From contig CAZJWX010000092.1 of assembly GCA_964549915.1 (NCBI GenBank), positions 1-14,334 of the forward strand: a stretch of DNA of 14,334 nucleotides. The letters are read 5' to 3'. The position numbers and the translations under genes are program-made. The DNA comes from JAUZRW01 sp964549915 (GTDB lineage: Bacteria > Chloroflexota > Anaerolineae > Aggregatilineales > Phototrophicaceae). The notes under the pieces were generated by a model. That model had not been told where the DNA came from. It was given only the letters and a program-made list of their open reading frames with translations, and made no database searches. Shown here piece by piece: positions 1 through 6,763 of the stretch. How positions within the stretch are numbered: position 1 is the first letter of the stretch; each line of letters begins with the position of its first letter.

Positions 1-50
1 GACACCTTTTTGTTGCAATTACTCTTACAAATTTGAGGCGATTGCCCTGC
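1..50. repeat. Left copy of a 50-bp terminal inverted repeat
   Basis: These 50 bases are the exact reverse complement of 14280-14329, and the match stops abruptly inward (51 and 14279 do not pair). Reading outward, both window ends run into the same sequence, beginning GCAGGGCAATCGCC. The simplest reading is that the window, or the contig it comes from, is bounded by two copies of one repeated element, such as the end of an insertion sequence, in opposite orientation. No transposase can be read from the 50-55 bases available. Confidence 0.9.
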
Positions 51-133
51 GGGTTTTCGGGATGTTTGCGGGTGTCCGGCCTGTGCGCGTTAATCCAGCG
101 CGTCACCGTCCCTCATTGAAAAGCTCCACCGGG

Positions 134-145
134 TCAGTATACTGA
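134..145. promoter_or_regulatory. 12-bp perfect palindrome upstream of the CPBP gene
   Basis: TCAGTATACTGA is a perfect palindrome centred about 35 bp before the CPBP start codon. Its size and place fit an operator for a dimeric repressor, but no regulator is known and chance cannot be excluded. The remaining bases of 51-173 show no gene. A GGAAAG at 153-158 is a weak, distant ribosome-binding candidate. Confidence 0.3.
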
Positions 146-173
146 AAGAAACGGAAAGATATGTGAGCAATAT

Positions 174-1232
174 ATGGTCATCTTCACCCTGGTCATCGCT
201 GCGAGCCTCGGCCTCGTAGTCTATCTGGCGAATCTACAGCAAGCCCATCCCAAACAACCCACTGCCTTCAACCTGCTGTTATATGCCGTTGTGGCGATGA
301 CGTTCGCCTTCGGACCGTTGACGCTCATCACAGCCATGAGCAGCAGCGCCCTTTCGCAAACGGCGGGTCTTTCGGTAGATGTGCGGGCGGCGGGGTTTTT
401 CGCCCTGCTGGCGACGGCTGCCGCCGCACTGAGCTTCGCCATCGTTCGTTGGCGTCCGGTGCGTAACTGGATCGCCTACCGCCTGCTGCGCAGTGATGGC
501 AAAGTCGTGCGCTACAACCCGGCTTCCCCTGTGCACACGACGGCAATCGTGCTGGCGATCTTGCTCGTGGTCGGCACAGTCGGCAATTTCGTGCTGATCG
601 GCGGCATTGAAGGGTTGGCGCAGGATTACGCACAGTCGGTACAGCTTGTCGAGACGCTGCTGGTGAACTTCCTGTTATATGCGCTCTTCTCGCTGTTGGG
701 GGTGGGCTTGTTCCTGCGGCGCAGCCCGATGCAGACTCTCAAGCGGCTGGGCATCTACCCGGTGTGGTTGAGTCACATCGGGCTGGGTGCGGTGGCGGGG
801 CTGGTGCTCTACGGGGTGCAATTCTTCCTGATCGCGATCTGGGCAGCCAACGCGCCGGATTCGCTCACGCAGCAGTCCAGCGCCGCGCAAGAATTGTTCA
901 ACCTGTTCTCCGATTCGCTGCTGTTGGGGCTGCTGCTGGCGATCACGACGGGGATCGGTGAAGAATTGTTCTTCCGGGGCGCATTGCAGCCGATTTTCGG
1001 CATCTTCGCGACGAGCCTTTTCTTCGTGCTGCTGCACACGCAGTACACGCTGACCTTCGCCTCGCTGGTGATTTTTCTGGTTTCCATCGGCTTCGGCCTG
1101 CTGGCGCGGCGTTTCAGCACGGTCACGGCGATGGTCGCGCACATCATCTACAATTTCACGCCCTTCGTGATCGTCTGGCTGGCGGGGCAGGTTGGCGTGC
1201 CGCTGGATGCCTTCGTTGCTCTGGGAGCCTAG
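174..1232 (+). CDS. CPBP family intramembrane metalloprotease
   Basis: This is a 352-residue polytopic membrane protein of the CPBP (CAAX protease and bacteriocin-processing, Abi) family. The three family motifs are all present near the C terminus: E263-E264-L-F-F-R268 (EExxxR), F284-V-L-L-H288 (FxxxH) and H323-I-I-Y-N327 (HxxxN). These supply the catalytic glutamate and the metal-binding residues inside the membrane. About eight to ten hydrophobic segments are spread along the chain, with N-terminal helices near 1-18, 34-58, 72-92, 120-145, 158-180 and 198-222 preceding the catalytic core. The start is the first ATG after an in-frame stop at 117-119, and its Shine-Dalgarno match is poor. The gene stands alone and converges on RNase J, so its substrate cannot be inferred from context. 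Bacterial relatives act in prenyl-protein processing, peptide maturation or immunity, and none of these can be assigned here. Confidence 0.9.
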   Translation: MVIFTLVIAASLGLVVYLANLQQAHPKQPTAFNLLLYAVVAMTFAFGPLTLITAMSSSALSQTAGLSVDVRAAGFFALLATAAAALSFAIVRWRPVRNWIAYRLLRSDGKVVRYNPASPVHTTAIVLAILLVVGTVGNFVLIGGIEGLAQDYAQSVQLVETLLVNFLLYALFSLLGVGLFLRRSPMQTLKRLGIYPVWLSHIGLGAVAGLVLYGVQFFLIAIWAANAPDSLTQQSSAAQELFNLFSDSLLLGLLLAITTGIGEELFFRGALQPIFGIFATSLFFVLLHTQYTLTFASLVIFLVSIGFGLLARRFSTVTAMVAHIIYNFTPFVIVWLAGQVGVPLDAFVALGA

Positions 1233-1256
1233 GCGGCTTTGTTGCAATCCTCCCCG

Positions 1257-1285
1257 AAGTCCCCTCCACTTCGTAAAGGGGACTT
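1257..1285. terminator. Bidirectional hairpin between the CPBP and RNase J genes
   Basis: A perfect 9-bp inverted repeat, AAGTCCCCT (1257-1265) and AGGGGACTT (1277-1285), encloses an 11-base loop in the 78-bp gap between two convergent stop codons. The position is right for a shared terminator, although neither side has a long T tract. Bases 1266-1286 reappear with two mismatches at 14167-14187, so this may also be a dispersed hairpin repeat of this genome. Confidence 0.6.
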
Positions 1286-1310
1286 GTCGCTTGCGGGAGC
1301 CGCCTTGCGA

Positions 1311-2984
1311 TCAGACCTCGTTGACGATGCTGAAGACCATCGGACGGCGGCGCGTCTCGTTATAGAGCATGCGCGACACGCTCTCTTCGATCTTCTCCGA
1401 CGTGCGACCGTTCATCTTGCCGTTGCTGCGGATGACATCGGTCACCGTATCCTGAACGTTGTGCATCAGGTCTTCCGCTTCGCGCAGGTATACAAACCCG
1501 CGCGAGATGATCTCCGGCTTGTTGACGATGTGCCCGGTCTTGCGATCCACATTGATCGACACGATCAGGAAGCCATCGCGTGCCAGAATCTCGCGGTCGC
1601 GGATCACAGCGCGTCCCACATCGCCGACGATGCCGCCGTCCACGAAGACGTACCCGCCGGGGATGCGCTCCCCCTTGCGGATGTGGTGCGTATCCACTTC
1701 GATGATCGTGCCATTATCGCTGAGGATCACGTTGCTCTCCGGCATCCCCGTTTCAACGGCGAGGCGCTTATGCGCGTGCAGGTGGCGCACTTCGCCGTGT
1801 ACCGGCATCAGGAAAGTCGGTTTGGTCAGGTTCAGCAGCAGACGCATTTCTTCCTGGCTGCCATGCCCGGAAACGTGGACGCTTTCCAGCGGTTCGTAGA
1901 CCACATTTGCGCCGCGCTGGATCAGGCGGTCAATTGTGCGGTAAACGGACTCTTCATTGCCGGGGATGGGGTGCGATGAGAGGACGATGGTATCGCCCTG
2001 GCGCACATCCAGGTATTTGTGCTTGCCGACGGACATCCGTCCCAGCACAGCCGAAGGCTCCCCTTGCGACCCGGTGACCATCAAGACCAGCTTGTGCGGC
2101 TGCACGCTGTCGATCTTGTTGATGTCCACGAAGAGATTATCCGGAATATCCAGATACTTGATCTCCCTCGCCAGTTTGATGTACTCGCGCATCGTATAGC
2201 CGACAATGGCCATTTTGCGCCCGTGTCGTTGGGCGACGTTCGCCACCTGCTGCACGCGCGAGAGCAGCGACGCGAAGGTCGCCACCATGATGCGCCCCTT
2301 GGCTTCCTTGAAGACCTTCTCGAAAGCGGGTTCGATGGTTGCTTCCGACGGAGTCCAGCCTGCGCGATCCGCATTGGTGGAATCCGCCAGCAGCAGCTTC
2401 ACGCCGCGTTCGCCATAGGCCGCCAACCGCGCGAAATCCGGCTTATGACCATCTACCGGGGTGCTGTCGAACTTGTAGTCCCCGGTGTGGACGATCAACC
2501 CGTAAGGCGTGTCGATGGCGAAGCCCACGCAGTCCGGGATGCTGTGCGTCATGCGGAAGGGTTCGACCTTGAACGGCCCCACCTTCAGCTTGTCACCAGG
2601 TTTGACGACTTTGATCGTCGGGTCGGTCGTCAGCGTGGTCTCGCCGAAATGCCGCCCGTTACGCACCTTGACTTCGATCAAGCCAGCGGTGAGCTTGGTG
2701 GCGTACAGCGGCACATCCGGGAAGTGCTCCAGGAAGTGATTGACCGCGCCGATGTGGTCTTCATGCCCGTGCGTGAAGAGAACACCATGAATCTTGAGGT
2801 CTTTGTTTTCCACCACGTAGCGGAAATCTGGGATGATGTAATCCACGCCGTGCATGTCGTTGGCAGGGAACATGATGCCGATGTCAACGATCATGGCGTC
2901 GTTGCCCAGTTCGAACAACGTCATGTTCTTGCCGATTTCCCCCAGTCCGCCCAGGGGAATGATCCGAAGTTTCGGTTTTGCCAT
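1311..2984 (-). CDS. rnj: Ribonuclease J (metallo-beta-lactamase / beta-CASP RNase)
   Basis: RNase J is a cytoplasmic endo- and 5'-3' exoribonuclease for mRNA decay and rRNA maturation. The 557-residue length matches Bacillus RNase J1. The N-terminal metallo-beta-lactamase core carries H72-G-H74-E-D76-H77, with further metal ligands H147 (MTHSIPD) and D169 (HTGDYKFD). The beta-CASP insertion follows, with H370-V-S-G-H374-G and P-V-H396-G-E near 370-396, and then the C-terminal domain (about 460-557). All catalytic ligands are intact. The ATG is preceded by GGAG (complement of 2996-2999) at an 11-base spacing. The 327-bp region upstream holds an extended -10 promoter candidate and two hairpins, so a long structured leader is possible. 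The downstream neighbour is convergent, so the gene is probably monocistronic. Confidence 0.97.
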   Translation of the reverse strand: MAKPKLRIIPLGGLGEIGKNMTLFELGNDAMIVDIGIMFPANDMHGVDYIIPDFRYVVENKDLKIHGVLFTHGHEDHIGAVNHFLEHFPDVPLYATKLTAGLIEVKVRNGRHFGETTLTTDPTIKVVKPGDKLKVGPFKVEPFRMTHSIPDCVGFAIDTPYGLIVHTGDYKFDSTPVDGHKPDFARLAAYGERGVKLLLADSTNADRAGWTPSEATIEPAFEKVFKEAKGRIMVATFASLLSRVQQVANVAQRHGRKMAIVGYTMREYIKLAREIKYLDIPDNLFVDINKIDSVQPHKLVLMVTGSQGEPSAVLGRMSVGKHKYLDVRQGDTIVLSSHPIPGNEESVYRTIDRLIQRGANVVYEPLESVHVSGHGSQEEMRLLLNLTKPTFLMPVHGEVRHLHAHKRLAVETGMPESNVILSDNGTIIEVDTHHIRKGERIPGGYVFVDGGIVGDVGRAVIRDREILARDGFLIVSINVDRKTGHIVNKPEIISRGFVYLREAEDLMHNVQDTVTDVIRSNGKMNGRTSEKIEESVSRMLYNETRRRPMVFSIVNEV

Positions 2985-3010
2985 AGTAGTTTGTACTCCA
3001 ACTTTAATCG

Positions 3011-3040
3011 CCCGGACGCACAGTTCTGTTGCGCACCGGG
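3011..3040 (-). other. Hairpin in the RNase J leader, near the start codon
   Basis: CCCGG (3011-3015) pairs with CCGGG (3036-3040). Inside, CGCA (3017-3020) pairs with TGCG (3030-3033), leaving a short asymmetric internal loop. In the transcript it would sit 27-56 nt upstream of the AUG. It is a plausible 5'-UTR structure with unproven function. Confidence 0.4.
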
Positions 3041-3090
3041 TCCGTTCAATGACAGGTTATACAGGGTCTTGCGAGACAACGTACAATATT

Positions 3091-3107
3091 GTGTAGTCCT
3101 CCTACAC
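3091..3107 (-). other. Leader hairpin with a GAGGA loop upstream of RNase J
   Basis: GTGTAG (3091-3096) and CTACAC (3102-3107) form a perfect 6-bp stem around a 5-base loop that reads GAGGA on the RNase J strand, a Shine-Dalgarno-like core. A 10-bp palindrome, ACAATATTGT (3083-3092), directly adjoins it. On the same strand a 9-codon frame (3086-3057), starting with TTG, lies 10 bases beyond the GGAGGA. This could be a leader peptide, but the evidence is thin. Confidence 0.35.
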
Positions 3108-3233
3108 ATTCAAGCGCAGAGACTTCATTAGGTGTCGCGTTTTCGCGCAAAGCGGTCAGCCACTCGCTGAAGCCGCGTGATGATCCTGATCAGATGGCAG
3201 CGTCCAGGTTTGGTTTATGCTGCCGATATACGT

Positions 3234-3245
3234 TCCATTATACCA
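3234..3245 (-). promoter_or_regulatory. Candidate extended -10 promoter for RNase J
   Basis: On the minus strand a perfect TATAAT (complement of 3237-3242) is preceded by TGG, giving the extended -10 form TGnTATAAT. No good -35 hexamer lies 16-18 bp upstream, which is tolerated by extended -10 promoters. Transcription would start near 3230, giving a leader of about 245 nt for RNase J that contains both hairpins listed above. No other gene is seen in 2985-3311. Confidence 0.45.
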
Positions 3246-3311
3246 CAATCAGGTGGAACCTATTTTCAGGTCGGTTTATGAGCCGGGAGGCATTGCATTA
3301 AGAGGCTGTTT

Positions 3312-4571
3312 TCAGAGTTTAGAACGGGTCACGGCTGGCGATCTTACCTCGTGCAGCAGCGTATCGTACTGAGATGCCACGCTCGCCCAACTGTAGCGCT
3401 CTTCAATTAAGCGACGACCATTGCGCGACAACGCCACTTGCAGCGCCGGGTCATTCAGCAGGCGCAGGGTTTCGTCAGCGAGCTGTTCTGGCGGGGCAAT
3501 CATGGCGCTCACTCCATGCTGCACGTCAATGCCATCGACGCTCAGCGGAGTCGCCACAACCGGGAGGCCCATCGCCAGCGCTTCCAGTACCTTGTTCTTC
3601 AACCCGGCACCCAGCCGCAGCGGGCAGACGAAGGCCGTCGCCCCGGCGAGGTAGGGGCGCACATCCGGCACGCGCCCGGTGACTTCCACCGACTCGCCAG
3701 CCAGCGCACGCAGTTCCGGCGGTGGCGCATACCCCACCAGCCGCAGCCGTGCCCGGGGAACCGTTTGCTGCACGCGCGGCAGCACCTCCCGCACCAGGTA
3801 GCAGGCCGCATCTACGTTGGGTGGGTACTCGTAATTGCCCACGAAGAGCAAAGTGGCCTCTTCGCGCACGGTCTCTTCCTGCCCTGCTTCTGCCCCTGCT
3901 TTTGCGAAGGAATCCAGGTCGATCCCATTGGGAATCACCCTCAGGGGCAGCGCCGGATTCAGGCTGTGCAGCTCGTCGCGGTCGGCTTCGCTGAGGACGA
4001 CGACGCGCACATAGGGCATGAACATGAAGCGCTCGTACTGCTGTGCCAGCCAGCGCATGACCCGGTTGCGCAGTCCACCGTCGCGCTCCACCATCCGCCG
4101 CAGATAGAGGCTGTAGGACTCGTACGGGGTGATGACGGGCCGCTGATCGCCCAGCAGTGCAGCCAGTTCATAGACCTGCACCCCACCGAAGAGCAGCACG
4201 TTGTCGTAGTCCGCGCCTTGCAGGTGCGCCGCCACCGCACGCCACAGTTCCGCTGCCCAGGCGCTCCCGGCATCCTGGGGGAAGCGCGCCCCCGGCAGCA
4301 GCAAGCGCCGCAACAGCATCGCAGGAGAGCGCGGCGTTTCCGGCAGCAGCGTCACACGGCGGAAGAACGCCTCGTAATGGTGTGTTTCTCCGGCATCGCT
4401 GGTGTGCTGCGTCAGGGCGATCAAGTCGATCTCGTAGCCGCGCCGCGACAGTTCCCGCGCCAGGTGCCAGACAATCAGACGGTCACCGAAGTGCAGGGGA
4501 TACGGGGGGCAGCGGGAGATGAGGAGCAATCTGAGCATCTGGGCGCATTTCAGGGATTTGATCCGACTCAT
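3312..4571 (-). CDS. GT4-like glycosyltransferase (GT-B fold)
   Basis: This 419-residue soluble protein transfers a sugar from a nucleotide donor to an acceptor, probably in surface polysaccharide or glycolipid assembly. The N-terminal acceptor domain begins with LLISRCPPYPLHFGDR and a helix typical of GT-B enzymes. The C-terminal donor domain holds VIPNGID, LLFVGNYEYPPNVDAA, VTGRVPDVRPYLAGA and GAGLKNKVLEALAMGLPVVAT, with E330 in the conserved donor-binding helix. The order and wording of these blocks resemble sugar transferases linked to exopolysaccharide clusters (the Stp1/EpsH-associated type), an assignment made from memory of the family. An alternative ATG at residue 12 (position 4538) starts directly at MLRLLLIS, where relatives usually begin. 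Neither start has a clear Shine-Dalgarno. The gene is divergent from the sulfatase-like gene over 157 bp. No terminator is recognisable after its stop. Confidence 0.88.
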   Translation of the reverse strand: MSRIKSLKCAQMLRLLLISRCPPYPLHFGDRLIVWHLARELSRRGYEIDLIALTQHTSDAGETHHYEAFFRRVTLLPETPRSPAMLLRRLLLPGARFPQDAGSAWAAELWRAVAAHLQGADYDNVLLFGGVQVYELAALLGDQRPVITPYESYSLYLRRMVERDGGLRNRVMRWLAQQYERFMFMPYVRVVVLSEADRDELHSLNPALPLRVIPNGIDLDSFAKAGAEAGQEETVREEATLLFVGNYEYPPNVDAACYLVREVLPRVQQTVPRARLRLVGYAPPPELRALAGESVEVTGRVPDVRPYLAGATAFVCPLRLGAGLKNKVLEALAMGLPVVATPLSVDGIDVQHGVSAMIAPPEQLADETLRLLNDPALQVALSRNGRRLIEERYSWASVASQYDTLLHEVRSPAVTRSKL

Positions 4572-4628
4572 TCGATTCTAACCGCCATTCCGCAAATGCC
4601 CAAGACGCAGAGTCGCAAGAGAGCGCCT

Positions 4629-4658
4629 ATTGTACGGGCGTGCTGACCTTGCTAGACT
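4629..4658 (+). promoter_or_regulatory. Candidate promoter for the sulfatase-like gene, with an overlapping divergent -10
   Basis: TTGTAC (4630-4635) and TAGACT (4653-4658) are separated by exactly 17 bp, a reasonable sigma-70 type pair. On the opposite strand the same bases (4634-4629) read TACAAT, a 5-of-6 match to a -10 for the divergent glycosyltransferase. If both are used, the two genes share overlapping promoters and would compete for polymerase. Confidence 0.35.
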
Positions 4659-4728
4659 CAACCCCCATGACTGTAACTCGGCAGCCCGACCACACCTGCG
4701 GCTGCCCACCAAGCGAGAAAGACGTTCG

Positions 4729-6279
4729 ATGGCGGATCAACCGAATATTCTCTTCATCGTTCTGGACACCCAACGGCGGGATCGCCTGCCGTTATACGGA
4801 CACGACATCGACACGGCCCCGCGCCTGAGCGACTTCGCACGGGATGCGACGGTCTTCGACCGCGCCATCGCCCCCGCACAATGGACGATTCCATCGCATG
4901 GGTCGCTCTTCACGGGCGTGTATCCCAGCACGCACCAACTGACTCAGGCCTTCCATCAGCTTTCTGGGGCGCATCCTACCCTGGCGGAAATCCTGCGGAC
5001 GGAGGACTACCACACTGTCGCCTTCTGCAACAATCCGCTGCTTGGCGTGCTCGATCACGGCTTGCAGCGCGGCTTCGATGCGTTCTACAACTACGCCGGA
5101 GCCTCGCCCAACCGCCCGGTGGATCAGACGCGGAGTCGCCTTCGCCGCAGCTTTGCCACGCAGTTTCGGCGGCTGGCGCAGCGCGTGACCAACCAGTTCG
5201 CGCACAACGACTTGCTCTTCCGGCTGGCGCTGAATCCACTGGCGGCACGTGTCTGGTCGCGGCTGGCGAATTTCAAGGGAGATACGGCGCGTTCGATTGA
5301 TGACCTGATCGACTACTGGGCGCAGCATCAGGCAGGCGGGGCCGATCAACCGCTCTTCGCCTTCCTCAATCTGATGGGAACCCACACCCCGTACCGCCCA
5401 CGCGCCAACCACCTCGACCATGTGGCCCCCGGGCTGCGCGATGATAAGCACGCCCTGCGTTACATGGCACGCTTCAATGCGGACGCTGCGCAGTGGATCA
5501 GCCCGGAAGTGGAGCCGTTGCAAGATTGGCAGCGACGCGCCCTGGAAGGCTTCTACGACGCCGAAATCGCCCACCAGGATGAACACCTGGGACGCCTCTT
5601 CGCCTATCTGGAAGAATCGGGCGCGCTGGAAAATACCCTGGTCATCATCTCGGCGGATCACGGGGAAGGGCATGGCGATCACGGCTTTCACGGGCACAGC
5701 TTCGTGGTGTATCAGGAACTGGTACACGTCCCACTGCTGATTCGCTTCCCGGAGCGCTTCCCGGCGGGCAAACGCATCCAGACCAACGTCAGCACCCGGC
5801 GCATCTTCCATACAGTGCTGGATGTGCTGGATGTGCAGCCGCCGCTGGCGGACGACGATCCCAATGCCGATGTACGGGGCCTGTCACTCATCAGTGCCCT
5901 CAATGGCAGGCCGGATACAGAGCGGGGTGTCGCCTTCGCTGAGGCGATTCCGCCGCTGAATCTGCTCAACATCCTGGAGACCCTGCACCCCACGCTGGTG
6001 GAGCAGCTCTACCTGCGGCAAATTCGGCGCGGCGTGTATCAGGACGATCATAAGCTGGCGCTGGTTGGGGATCGCGTGGAAAGCCTCTTCGATGTCGCAC
6101 GTGACCCCGCCGAAGTGCAGAACCTGGCGGATCAGCACCCGGAAGTAGTGGCGAATTTGCAGAGCCGCCTGCATCAATTCGTGGATTCCGCCCAGGCGCA
6201 GCGCCTCGACACGCTGGCGCAGGGGGCGGTCAGCGATGCAGTGCTGGATAACCTGCGTGCGCTGGGCTACCTGGAGTAG
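4729..6279 (+). CDS. Sulfatase-like hydrolase of the alkaline phosphatase superfamily, Thr at the nucleophile position
   Basis: This 516-residue protein has the sulfatase fold. The N-terminal metal site is NILFIVLDTQRRD, with D13. The active-site block is W52-T53-I-P-S56-H57-G-S-L-F-T62-G63. The second metal site is S-A-D310-H311-G-E313-G-H, followed by H318, H321 and H323. The C-terminal signature LFDVARDPAEVQNLA is also present. True sulfatases have Cys or Ser at the T53 place, which is oxidised to formylglycine, and R in CxPxR. Here Thr replaces it and His replaces the Arg, so sulfate-ester hydrolysis by formylglycine is unlikely. Phosphodiester, phosphonate or phosphotransferase chemistry with Thr as nucleophile is more plausible (inference). 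No signal peptide or membrane segment is seen, which fits a cytoplasmic enzyme. The ATG at 4729 is preferred: upstream in-frame sequence is not protein-like and would begin with TTG inside the promoter. GAGAAAG at 4715-4721 may serve as a weak ribosome-binding site. Confidence 0.88.
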   Translation: MADQPNILFIVLDTQRRDRLPLYGHDIDTAPRLSDFARDATVFDRAIAPAQWTIPSHGSLFTGVYPSTHQLTQAFHQLSGAHPTLAEILRTEDYHTVAFCNNPLLGVLDHGLQRGFDAFYNYAGASPNRPVDQTRSRLRRSFATQFRRLAQRVTNQFAHNDLLFRLALNPLAARVWSRLANFKGDTARSIDDLIDYWAQHQAGGADQPLFAFLNLMGTHTPYRPRANHLDHVAPGLRDDKHALRYMARFNADAAQWISPEVEPLQDWQRRALEGFYDAEIAHQDEHLGRLFAYLEESGALENTLVIISADHGEGHGDHGFHGHSFVVYQELVHVPLLIRFPERFPAGKRIQTNVSTRRIFHTVLDVLDVQPPLADDDPNADVRGLSLISALNGRPDTERGVAFAEAIPPLNLLNILETLHPTLVEQLYLRQIRRGVYQDDHKLALVGDRVESLFDVARDPAEVQNLADQHPEVVANLQSRLHQFVDSAQAQRLDTLAQGAVSDAVLDNLRALGYLE

Positions 6280-6337
6280 AACCGCGCATCATGCCATCCG
6301 GGCGATCTCGCCTGCCCACACCCCCCATCACTCCCTT

Positions 6338-6386
6338 CGTGCAAATTGCTCGCGCAATTTATTGGCAGAATTGCCCAGTTTGCACG
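6338..6386. other. Potential three-way-junction structure after the sulfatase-like gene
   Basis: CGTGCAAA (6338-6345) and TTTGCACG (6379-6386) are perfect inverted repeats. They enclose two further hairpins: AATTGC/GCAATT (6344-6349, 6354-6359, loop TCGC) and GGCA/TGCC (6364-6367, 6372-6375, loop GAAT). The outer stem and first hairpin share two bases, so 6-bp outer pairing is the realistic form. No T run follows, so it is not a classical terminator. It opens the hairpin-rich gap in front of amt. Confidence 0.45.
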
Positions 6387-6426
6387 ATGGGTCGTGCCTG
6401 TTTCCGCATCACAGAGCGCCCCCAGA

Positions 6427-6438
6427 GGCGAAAACGCC
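6427..6438. other. Short GC hairpin with an AAAA loop
   Basis: GGCG (6427-6430) and CGCC (6435-6438) flank AAAA. Alone it is not remarkable; it is recorded because it is one of several stems in the amt upstream gap. Confidence 0.25.
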
Positions 6439-6490
6439 CGCCTATTAGATGAGTACAGCATGAAATTCTTTGGGTAAAGTCGCTAATTTC

Positions 6491-6522
6491 GCGCATTTTT
6501 CCACAAAAAACAGAAAATGCGC
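6491..6522. other. Inverted repeat GCGCATTTT / AAAATGCGC
   Basis: This is a perfect 9-bp stem (6491-6499 with 6514-6522) around a 14-base A-rich loop in the gene-free region before amt. It could be an RNA hairpin or a protein-binding inverted repeat. It lies about 160 bp upstream of the amt promoter candidate. Confidence 0.4.
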
Positions 6523-6543
6523 CGAATCTGACGTTGTATTTAT

Positions 6544-6613
6544 TGCACAAGGCGCTGTGCATTCTCTCATCTGGATTGGTCGGCGTGCCGGGTACAGCTC
6601 GCCAGATACCCGG
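6544..6613. other. Two adjacent perfect inverted repeats upstream of amt
   Basis: TGCACA/TGTGCA (6544-6549, 6556-6561, 6-base loop) is followed by CCGGGTA/TACCCGG (6588-6594, 6607-6613, 12-base loop). Both stems are perfect. With the elements at 6338-6386, 6427-6438 and 6491-6522 they make 6338-6613 unusually rich in pairing. No open frame in the region looks protein-like. Confidence 0.4.
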
Positions 6614-6677
6614 TCGATTCGCGCAAATTGTCACAATACGCCAATTTCACCCCGGCAATTCTGTCGATTGCAGCGGA

Positions 6678-6705
6678 TTGAAAGCCGCTTTGAGCGATTT
6701 ACACT
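6678..6705 (+). promoter_or_regulatory. Candidate amt promoter
   Basis: TTGAAA (6678-6683, 5 of 6 to the -35 consensus) and TACACT (6700-6705, 4 of 6 to the -10) are 16 bp apart. Transcription from near 6712 would give a leader of about 50 nt. No sigma-54 type GG-N10-GC element was seen here, which argues against the NtrC control used for amt in proteobacteria. Confidence 0.4.
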
Positions 6706-6763
6706 CCCCGCTGTCAACCGTTTTGTATTTTGTTGCTCACGTGATAGCAGAGGGGTTTCCACT

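Noticed and set aside
1237..1247. TTTGTTGCAAT at 1237-1247 as an internal copy of the terminal repeat
   Set aside because: Only 11 bases are shared with positions 10-20 of the terminal repeat and the flanks do not match, so chance is sufficient.
2019..3131. 370-codon plus-strand frame opposite RNase J
   Set aside because: It is antisense to an intact, well-conserved RNase J, and its His/Arg/Asp-rich translation resembles no family.
3438..4646. 402-codon plus-strand frame opposite the glycosyltransferase
   Set aside because: Same reasoning: the translation is low in hydrophobic pattern and rich in Gln, His and Arg, and the minus-strand GT-B motifs are clear.
4630..4728. 33-residue extension of the sulfatase-like protein
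   Set aside because: It begins with TTG inside the likely -35 element, and the family fold begins at NILFIVLD just after the ATG at 4729.
6361..6380. Sigma-54 promoter upstream of amt
   Set aside because: TTGGCAGAATTGCC looks superficially similar, but the GG to GC distance is too short for the -24/-12 pattern, and it lies some 390 bp from the gene.
6470..6763. 98-residue N-terminal extension of Amt starting with TTG
   Set aside because: It would place 98 non-protein-like residues before a normal signal peptide, has no ribosome-binding site, and spans the candidate promoter. The AGAGGGG before 6764 decides the start.
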